Assembly: GCA_028820945.1 (NCBI GenBank)
Contig: JAPPHW010000335.1
Location: forward strand, 1,291 to 7,687
Length of the DNA: 6,397 bases
DNA from: Defluviicoccus sp.
Lineage (GTDB): Bacteria; Pseudomonadota; Alphaproteobacteria; MPNO01
Reading direction: 5' to 3'
Made by a program: the position numbers and the translations under genes. Positions 1-4,756 of the stretch are shown in pieces (within the stretch, counting starts at the first letter, position 1; every line of letters starts with the position of its first letter). The notes beneath the pieces were generated by a model. That model was not told the DNA's origin, did no database searches, and worked only from the letters and a program-made list of their open reading frames with translations.

Positions 1-28
1 ATGCGACAATCGGCACAGCCCGGCCCGC

Positions 29-57
29 TTGAAGCGCGGCGGGCAGATGGCTATATG
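29..57 (+). promoter_or_regulatory. Weak sigma70-type promoter candidate
   Basis: TTGAAG at 29-34 and TATATG at 52-57 are separated by 17 bases, each matching four of six consensus positions. A second AT-rich stretch (ATAAATTAT, 64-72) follows. It would give a leader of roughly 120 bases before the PfpI-family gene at 188. Such matches occur by chance, so this is only a candidate. Confidence 0.25.
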
Positions 58-102
58 CAGGGCATAAATTATCTTCCGCGCCCATGACTGCATGGCTCCC
101 GA

Positions 103-116
103 CGCCGTTTACGGCG
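103..116. repeat. Perfect 14-bp palindrome, possible operator
   Basis: CGCCGT and ACGGCG flank a two-base centre (TT), a perfect inverted repeat about 70 bases before the PfpI-family start. The two-base loop is too small for a good RNA hairpin and no T-tract follows, so a terminator is unlikely. A dimeric regulator site is possible but unproven. Confidence 0.3.
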
Positions 117-187
117 GAACGGGACGGGAGACTTACAGTCGCGGACAGACGAATGGACCGCGAGGTTGAAGGAAGGAGAACCGCCCC

Positions 188-763
188 ATGTCCGACCAGA
201 AGCGCCTTTCCGGCATGACCGTCGCCGTGCTCGTCGCCAACGGCTTCGAGGAAATCGTCATGACCGACACCCAGAAGGCGCTGGCTGCCGAGGGCGCCGC
301 GATCCGCATCATCAGCCATGAGATCGGGCTGGCCAACGGCTGGCATGAGGGGACCTGGGGCCACAATTTCTACATCGACACCCGCATTACGGACGCGCTG
401 CCGAGCGACTTCGACGGCCTGCTGGTGCCGGGCGGGGAGCGCAGCATCGCCGCGCTCAGGGAGAACGCCCATGCCCGGCGCGTGGTCAAGGGCATGATGG
501 AAGCCGGCAAGCTCGTCGCCATTGTGGGCGACGCGGTGGAAATGCTGGTTGCGGCGGAAGCCGCCCGGGGCCGCAAGGTGACGGGCGCCGAGGCGTCGCG
601 CGCGCGCGTCGAGGCGATGGGCGCCGTCTGGTCCGAGGCGCCGCTCACCGTGGACGGCAATCTGGTCACCACCGCGAGTTCGGAAGATCTGGAGGGCCTG
701 ATCGCCGCCGTGATCGACAGCCTCGTCGCCGCGCCGGAAGGCGAGCGCCAGCAGGCCGCCTGA
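188..763 (+). CDS. DJ-1/PfpI-family protein lacking the nucleophile cysteine
   Basis: A 191-residue protein with the class I glutamine amidotransferase-like fold of the DJ-1/PfpI family, whose members act as proteases, glyoxalase/deglycase-type enzymes or chaperones. Family signs, in order: the opening strand and acidic elbow (VAVLVANGFEE, 12-22), the conserved HEIG..GWHEGTWGHNFYIDTRITDALP stretch (44-72), and LLVPGGERS (78-86). The nucleophile elbow, normally A-I-C-H-G, reads AIVGD at 111-115. Valine 113 replaces the cysteine, and the following histidine is also gone. The whole protein has no cysteine. Length and fold core otherwise look complete, so it is probably a stable, non-hydrolytic paralogue with a binding or structural role (inference). 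The ATG at 188 is supported by AGGAG at 174-178, nine bases upstream. It converges on the flavodoxin-like gene with 37 bases between the stops. The family is secure; the function is unknown. Confidence 0.9.
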   Translation: MSDQKRLSGMTVAVLVANGFEEIVMTDTQKALAAEGAAIRIISHEIGLANGWHEGTWGHNFYIDTRITDALPSDFDGLLVPGGERSIAALRENAHARRVVKGMMEAGKLVAIVGDAVEMLVAAEAARGRKVTGAEASRARVEAMGAVWSEAPLTVDGNLVTTASSEDLEGLIAAVIDSLVAAPEGERQQAA

Positions 764-800
764 CCTCGCAGCAAAGGAAACGGCGCGCCGCTGACAGCGT

Positions 801-1268
801 TCAGAACACGCCGGCTTCGAGGCCGGCGGCGAGCGTCATGCCAAGTTCCTCGCAGTCGGCGGCAAACGCCTCCCGCCATTCCCCCCGGCAGAGCACCGGC
901 TCGGCGACCGCGCGCCAACGCAGGCCCGTCGTAATCGTCTCGATGGCCCGCCGCGTGCCGGTGCCGTCATGGCCCGCGCGGATATAGAAGCCGAAGGGGC
1001 GGCCCTGGGTCTCTTCCAGGCAGGGATAGTAGATGCGATCGAAGAAGTCCTTCAGCGCGCCGCTCATATAGCCGAGGTTTTCCGTCGTCCCGAGCAGCAG
1101 CGCATGCGCCGCGAGCACATGGTCCGGCGTCGCATCGAAGGGGCTCAGCACTTCCGTCTCGACGCCCTCGATATCGGGATGGCGCGCGCCGGCCGCCGCG
1201 GCGTCCCGCAGCCGGAGCGTATTCGGCGAGGGCGCGTGGGCGACGATCAGCAGGCGGCGGCCGGACAT
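801..1268 (-). CDS. Flavodoxin-fold FMN-binding protein (NAD(P)H-dependent oxidoreductase-like)
   Basis: A 155-residue single-domain protein of the flavodoxin-like superfamily, expected to bind FMN and take part in cytosolic electron transfer or quinone/flavin reduction. The first strand and phosphate loop are RRLLIVAHAPSPNTLRL (4-20), with S14/N16/T17 placed to hold the FMN phosphate. The second flavin-contacting segment, GTTENLGYMSGALKDFFDR (60-78), is the clearest family signature. A third strand region (FGFYIRAG, 92-99) follows. The length is near the family norm. The ATG at 1268-1266 lies inside the end of the upstream dehydrogenase gene, with GGAG (1277-1274) five bases before it. The 22-base overlap implies co-transcription and translational coupling. 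The partner and substrate cannot be told from the sequence; serving the dehydrogenase next door is possible but unproven. Confidence 0.85.
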   Translation of the reverse strand: MSGRRLLIVAHAPSPNTLRLRDAAAAGARHPDIEGVETEVLSPFDATPDHVLAAHALLLGTTENLGYMSGALKDFFDRIYYPCLEETQGRPFGFYIRAGHDGTGTRRAIETITTGLRWRAVAEPVLCRGEWREAFAADCEELGMTLAAGLEAGVF

Positions 1269-2305
1269 GCCTGCTCCAGCAGGAAGGGCGCGCCCGAGCC
1301 GGCCGCGACGGCGCGGATCTCCTCGAACAGGGTCCCGGTCATCGGGATGCCGGCAACCAGCCGTTCGCGCCGCGCCTCATGCTCGGGATCGCCCGGCACC
1401 AGCACCGGCCGGGCCGGGTCGGCCGGCGGCACCGCCCGCAGCTCCGCCATCAGCGCGCCCAGATCGTCGGGGAACCGGGCATTGAAGAAGGCGGGGTCGA
1501 GCGCGAGGAAGAAATGGCCGACCTCGATGAACCGGCCGGGCTCGCCGGTCTCAAGATCGACGCCGCCCACATTCGCGCCGCCGAGCACGCTGGCGAGGAT
1601 ATCCACCATCATCGCAAGGCCGTAGCCCTTGTGGCTGCCGAGTGTGCGGTTGCCGCCGAGCGGCGTCAGGCGCTTCGGCTTCGCATTGAAGGCGGCGGCC
1701 GCATCGGTCTCGGGCCGGCCGTCCGGGCGCACGGCCCAGCCTTCCGGCAAGGGTTTGCCCGCCCGGCGCGCGATGTTGACCTTGCCGACCGCGACGGTGC
1801 TGGTCGCCATGTCGAGCGAGAACGGTTCGCCCTCGGCCGGGCTCGCGGCAAACGCGATGGGATTGGTGGAGAAGCGTGGCTCGCGGGCGCCGGTCGGCAC
1901 CACGGAACGCTGGGTCGTGCCGGTGCAGGCGAAGCCGATGAGGCCGCGCTCCGCGGCGATGGTGGAATAGACGCCCGCCGCGCCGAAATGGTTGGAGTGG
2001 ACGACGACCGAGACGCCGAGACCGGCCAGAGCCGCCTTGTCGCAGGCCCGCTCCATGGCGAAGCGCGCGGGCGGGTGGCCGATGCCGTGGCCCGCGTCCA
2101 CAAGCGTCAGAACGGGTCCCTCGCGGAGCGTGCGGGCCTCCGCCAGCGGGTCGATCCTGCCGTCGCGCCGGCGCTGGTCGTAGGTCGGCAGCATGCCGAC
2201 GCCGTGGCTGTCTATGCCGCGCAAGTCAGCCTCGACCATGAGCGCCACGGCGGTCTCAGCAGGCTCCGGGCGCATGCCCCAGGCGAGGAACACCGCCCGC
2301 CGCAC
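1247..2305 (-). CDS. Ldh/malate dehydrogenase-like (YlbC/YiaK-type) oxidoreductase, N-terminus probably truncated
   Basis: A member of the Ldh family of NAD(P)-dependent oxidoreductases, which includes ureidoglycolate, sulfolactate and malate dehydrogenases and 2,3-diketogulonate and piperideine-carboxylate reductases. These interconvert 2-hydroxy (or imino) and 2-oxo acids in the cytosol. Numbered from the GTG at 2305-2303 (352 residues), signatures are ADLRGIDSHGV (26-36), HSNHFGAAGVY (103-113), STNPIAFA (146-153), LDMATST (164-170), SHKGYGL (224-230) and GHFFLALDP (263-271). These cover the catalytic histidines and nucleotide-binding segments. The C-terminus is complete. The start is doubtful: homologues usually have 10-13 more residues before the RRAVFLAWGM stretch. 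Upstream codons in this frame no longer look like the family, and no good ribosome site exists: GAAG directly abuts this GTG, while a second GTG at 2293-2291 has GAAGG 11 bases upstream. The first 10 or so codons were probably replaced when the adjacent recombinase module arrived. The family is certain; the substrate and whether it is expressed are not. Confidence 0.87.
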   Translation of the reverse strand: MRRAVFLAWGMRPEPAETAVALMVEADLRGIDSHGVGMLPTYDQRRRDGRIDPLAEARTLREGPVLTLVDAGHGIGHPPARFAMERACDKAALAGLGVSVVVHSNHFGAAGVYSTIAAERGLIGFACTGTTQRSVVPTGAREPRFSTNPIAFAASPAEGEPFSLDMATSTVAVGKVNIARRAGKPLPEGWAVRPDGRPETDAAAAFNAKPKRLTPLGGNRTLGSHKGYGLAMMVDILASVLGGANVGGVDLETGEPGRFIEVGHFFLALDPAFFNARFPDDLGALMAELRAVPPADPARPVLVPGDPEHEARRERLVAGIPMTGTLFEEIRAVAAGSGAPFLLEQACPAAAC

Positions 2306-2321
2306 CTTCGGTGCTAAGTTG

Positions 2322-2351
2322 TTGATAAAACGCTTGTTTTTCCTCGTGCAA
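2322..2351 (-). promoter_or_regulatory. Weak minus-strand promoter candidate for the dehydrogenase operon
   Basis: On the minus strand, TTGCAC (2351-2346) and TATCAA (2327-2322) are 18 bases apart, with four of six matches in each box. Transcription would begin near 2315, only about ten bases before the GTG at 2305, giving a nearly leaderless message. If real, the inserted DNA supplied a new promoter to the truncated gene. Chance is a strong alternative. Confidence 0.2.
2327..2340. repeat. Short inverted repeat in AT-rich island
   Basis: AAAAC and GTTTT are perfect reverse complements around a four-base centre (GCTT). The repeat sits in the AT-rich island at the dehydrogenase/recombinase border. 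Tyrosine recombinases exchange strands at paired inverted half-sites, so a core site is possible, but five-base arms are short and this could be chance in AT-rich DNA. Confidence 0.3.
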
Positions 2352-2398
2352 TCGCAGGCCGGGGTCGGAAATGCAACCGCGTTTCCCCCCGCCTGCAA
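2347..2398 (+). repeat. Three TGCAA direct repeats upstream of the recombinase
   Basis: TGCAA occurs at 2347-2351, 2372-2376 and 2394-2398, spaced 25 and 22 bases apart. The first two extend to TGCAATCGC and TGCAACCGC (eight of nine identical). The spacing is near two helical turns and the repeats lie just before a recombinase with an arm-type DNA-binding domain, so they may be arm sites or autoregulatory sites. The motif is short and this is an inference. Confidence 0.3.
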
Positions 2399-2419
2399 CA
2401 GAATGCAGGAGGAATATCC

Positions 2420-3541
2420 ATGTCCCGTGTCCGCCTTTCGGAGAGCCGCATCGAGGCGCTGAAGGCCCGCAAGACGCCCTACGACATTCGCGACGGGGAG
2501 CTGAGGGGCTTCGGCATCCGCGTCCTGCCCTCGGGGGCCAAACGCTTCTTTGTCCACAGCCAGCACGGGGGCAAGCGTCTCTGGAAGACCATTGGCGATG
2601 CTGGCAGCATGGACCTTGACGAGGCCCGCCGGCGCGCCAGGGAGGCGCTCGCCGCCATCCGGCGCGACGAAGCGCCCGCGCTCCCGGAAGAGAAGCTCTT
2701 CGAGGCCGTGGCCGAGGAAGTCTTCAATCGCTACGGGCGGAACTGGAAGCCCGGCACCCTCAAGGTCAACCGGAACTATTTCCGAAATACGATCCTCCCG
2801 TGGTTCGGCGGCATGAACATCGCCGACATTGCGAAGCAGGACGTGCAACGCTGGTTCGCATCGCTGCGCGCCACGCCCGTGGCGGCTGACCGGTCCGCGC
2901 CCATTCTTTCGGTCATCATGCGCCAGGCCGAGCTTTACGGCTACCGCCCGGAGGGCAGCAATCCCTGCGTCGGCATCCGCCGCTATCGACGCAAGGGACG
3001 CGAACGCTTCCTGTCGGAGACGGAGCTTCGCAGGCTTGCGCGGGTTCTCGACAGCCATGAGACGCGGTATCCGCGCAACATTGCGTTCATCCGCCTGCTG
3101 TTGCTCACCGGCTGCCGTAAGAGCGAGATATTGACGCTTCAGTGGTCCGACTACAGGGAAGGCCGCCTGTTCCTGCGCGACGGCAAGACCGGGCCCAGGA
3201 CCGTCTGGCTGTCTTCGCCCGCGCGGGACATCCTCGACGGCCTTCCGCGCCGGGGCATCTGGGTCTTCCCGTCGCCGGAGCGGCAGGGGCCCCTGTCCGC
3301 CGCAATCCTGGAGGAGTTCTGGCGCCGGGTCCGGGAGGAAGCGGGGCTTGGCGATGCCCGGCTTCACGATTGCCGCCACACTTATGCCAGCATCGCGATC
3401 CTGCGGGGCGAGAGCGTCATGACGACGGCGCGCCTGCTCGGTCACAACGATGCCCGGACGACGCTGAAATACGCGCATTTGTCGGACCGCTCGGTGCGCG
3501 AGGCGACCGACGCGCTTGCCGCCATTCTCGGGGAGCTTTGA
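2420..3541 (+). CDS. Tyrosine recombinase/integrase with arm-type DNA-binding domain (first of a tandem pair)
   Basis: A 373-residue site-specific DNA recombinase that would bind att sites and exchange strands through a 3'-phosphotyrosyl intermediate. The N-terminal arm-binding domain (about 5-82; DUF4102-like) shows the DGELRGFGIRVLPSGAKRFFV pattern. A SAM-like core-binding domain follows (about 92-180). The catalytic domain (about 195-370) has all expected residues: R233 in TGCRKSE, K256 in DGKTGPRTV, H316 and R319 in HDCRH, H342 in GHND, and nucleophile Y351 in KYAHL. Length is typical of island integrases. The ATG is supported by AGGAGG at 2407-2412. The next recombinase begins three bases after the stop, so the two form one transcription unit. 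No excisionase, relaxase or replication gene accompanies them here. The family is very secure; the target site is unknown. Confidence 0.95.
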   Translation: MSRVRLSESRIEALKARKTPYDIRDGELRGFGIRVLPSGAKRFFVHSQHGGKRLWKTIGDAGSMDLDEARRRAREALAAIRRDEAPALPEEKLFEAVAEEVFNRYGRNWKPGTLKVNRNYFRNTILPWFGGMNIADIAKQDVQRWFASLRATPVAADRSAPILSVIMRQAELYGYRPEGSNPCVGIRRYRRKGRERFLSETELRRLARVLDSHETRYPRNIAFIRLLLLTGCRKSEILTLQWSDYREGRLFLRDGKTGPRTVWLSSPARDILDGLPRRGIWVFPSPERQGPLSAAILEEFWRRVREEAGLGDARLHDCRHTYASIAILRGESVMTTARLLGHNDARTTLKYAHLSDRSVREATDALAAILGEL

Positions 3542-3544
3542 GCC

Positions 3545-4756
3545 ATGCCGAAGCGCAGGAGGCTGACGGACGCCGGCATCGCAAGGCTGAGGCCCGACGA
3601 ACGTGAATATACGGTCTGGGACATGAACGTCGCCGGTCTCGGCGTGCGGGTGCGTCCTTCCGGCAGCCGGACCTTCATCTACCACCGCAAGACGGACCGG
3701 GGCGTGAAGAAGCTGTCCTTCGGCCCGGCAGGGCTGCGCAAGGTCGAGGATGTGCGCCGCACCTGTCTTGCAGCGGCGTCGGAAGGGGTCGAGGCGGATG
3801 GGGACACGCGTGAGCCGGCACCGCTCTTTCGGGATTTCGTCGCCGGCCCCTGGAAGGCGGCCTGCTTCGAGCGCTGCAAGCCCTCCACGCAGAAGGGGCT
3901 TCGCAGTGTGCTGAAACGCCAGTTGCTGCCGGCGTTCGGCTCCCGGTGCCTCGACCGGATTACCCGCAGCATGGCGCTCGGCTGGTTCGAGAGCTACAGC
4001 AGGACCGCCCCCGGAGGAGCCAACCGGGCGCTGGACCTGCTGCGGCAGGTGCTCAACCATGCCATCGCCTGCGGCCACATTGAGGCCAACCCGGTGAGCG
4101 GCATAAGGCGCAATCCCGAGGCCCGGCGCACCCGCTTCCTCGCCCGCGAGGAGATCGCCCGTCTTCACCGCGTTCTCGACCGCCATGCCGGGGGTTGCCG
4201 GTCGGAAGCGCAGCAGGCCGACATCATCCGCCTTCTGCTGCTCACCGGCTGCCGCAAGAGCGAGATTGTCCGCCTCCGCCGGGAGGAGGCGAAAGGCGAC
4301 CGGCTGGAGCTCCGCGACAGCAAGACCGGGCCGAGAACGGTCCTGCTGAACGAGCCGGCACGAAAGATCGTCGCGCGCCGCATGGCGGAAGGCAACGGTT
4401 CCTGGGTCTTTCCCTCCCCGAAAGACCCGTCCCGGCATCGCCATGCCGGGCTTCGGCTCTGGTATCGGGTCCGTCGCGAGGCCGGTATCGGGGACGTCCG
4501 CCTGCACGACCTCCGGCATACGGTGGCCAGCCAAGCGGCGATCAACGGCGTGCCCCTGCCGGTCGTCTCCCGCCTTCTGGGTCATAGCAATGTCCGCATG
4601 ACCATGCGCTACGCCCATGTCGGCGACCGCGAGATCGAAGCGGCTGCCGAGCGGGTCGGAACGGCAATCGCGTCCATGATGGAACTGTGGGGCGTGAGCC
4701 GGCCCGAACTCGACAAGACCGGCCGCGCCCACGGTCCCGTCACCAGGACGCGCTGA
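3545..4756 (+). CDS. Tyrosine recombinase/integrase with arm-type DNA-binding domain (second of a tandem pair)
   Basis: A 403-residue recombinase paralogous to the one just upstream. The arm-type domain (about 6-80) carries MNVAGLGVRVRPSGSRTFIY. The core-binding domain spans about 93-190 and is cysteine-rich for this domain (C107, C111, C135, C176). The catalytic domain (about 197-375) is intact: R237 in TGCRKSE, K260 in DSKTGPRTV, H321 and R324 in HDLRH, H347 in GHSN and Y356 in RYAHV. Segments such as LLLLTGCRKSEI, KTGPRTV and the stretch around REAG.GD.RLHD are nearly shared with the first recombinase, pointing to an old duplication or a partner pair. GGGAG (3531-3535) inside the end of the first gene is its ribosome site, nine bases before the ATG, suggesting coupled translation. 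It has about 30 residues after the catalytic domain; its last 17 bases overlap the end of the convergent autotransporter gene. Strong family call; division of labour with the first recombinase is unknown. Confidence 0.95.
   Translation: MPKRRRLTDAGIARLRPDEREYTVWDMNVAGLGVRVRPSGSRTFIYHRKTDRGVKKLSFGPAGLRKVEDVRRTCLAAASEGVEADGDTREPAPLFRDFVAGPWKAACFERCKPSTQKGLRSVLKRQLLPAFGSRCLDRITRSMALGWFESYSRTAPGGANRALDLLRQVLNHAIACGHIEANPVSGIRRNPEARRTRFLAREEIARLHRVLDRHAGGCRSEAQQADIIRLLLLTGCRKSEIVRLRREEAKGDRLELRDSKTGPRTVLLNEPARKIVARRMAEGNGSWVFPSPKDPSRHRHAGLRLWYRVRREAGIGDVRLHDLRHTVASQAAINGVPLPVVSRLLGHSNVRMTMRYAHVGDREIEAAAERVGTAIASMMELWGVSRPELDKTGRAHGPVTRTR

Larger units (their letters stand above)
1..187. other. Upstream region without a supported gene
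   Basis: No gene can be supported here. A 28-codon plus-strand frame from position 1 ends at the TGA at 85-87, but its sequence is unrecognised and may be chance or the tail of an upstream gene. On the minus strand, an ATG at 85-83 is preceded by a GGGAG ten bases upstream and stays open to the window edge (28 codons, beginning MGAEDNLCPAY). It could be the first part of a divergent gene, but nothing in it is recognisable. The region also holds a weak promoter candidate and a short palindrome, listed separately, and ends in the strong ribosome binding site of the next gene. Confidence 0.5.
2306..2419. promoter_or_regulatory. Divergent intergenic region / candidate recombination junction
   Basis: This 114-base spacer separates the damaged dehydrogenase start from the first recombinase. 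It begins with a marked AT-rich island (about 2312-2345) in otherwise GC-rich DNA, and contains an inverted repeat (2327-2340) and three TGCAA repeats (2347-2398). It ends in a strong AGGAGG at 2407-2412, seven bases before the recombinase ATG. Loss of dehydrogenase homology at its left edge makes this the likely junction of an insertion. It must also hold the recombinase promoter, but no clear plus-strand -35/-10 pair stands out. Confidence 0.5.
2306..4756 (+). mobile_element. Candidate two-recombinase integration module (boundaries uncertain)
   Basis: The unit holds two intact tandem tyrosine recombinases and a leader with repeat motifs. It sits between a dehydrogenase that loses its first codons at about 2306 and a convergent autotransporter gene whose last codons it overlaps. 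This is what one expects of the integration end of a genomic island, or of a small self-contained element. RIT elements, the best-known multi-recombinase units, carry three such genes, so this is not a standard RIT. No flanking direct repeats or tRNA target were found, and the missing dehydrogenase start does not reappear after 4756, so the true ends may lie outside the window. Confidence 0.45.

Noticed and set aside
764..800. Possible bidirectional terminator (palindrome CGGCGCGCCG at 781-790 with TTTCCTTT on the minus strand)
   Set aside because: The palindrome has no loop, so the usable stem is only about three base pairs, and the T-tract is interrupted. It is too weak to call.
370..918. 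A 182-codon minus-strand frame across the PfpI-family gene and the flavodoxin-like 3' end
   Set aside because: Low-complexity composition and overlap with two genuine genes in other frames indicate an antisense artefact.
1379..2317. A 312-codon plus-strand frame opposite the dehydrogenase
   Set aside because: It is an arginine/alanine-rich shadow with no recognisable motif, opposite a gene with clear family signatures.
2306..4756. RIT element (recombinase trio)
   Set aside because: Only two recombinases are present. The DNA after 4756 encodes the autotransporter barrel and no third recombinase, and no terminal inverted repeats were found.
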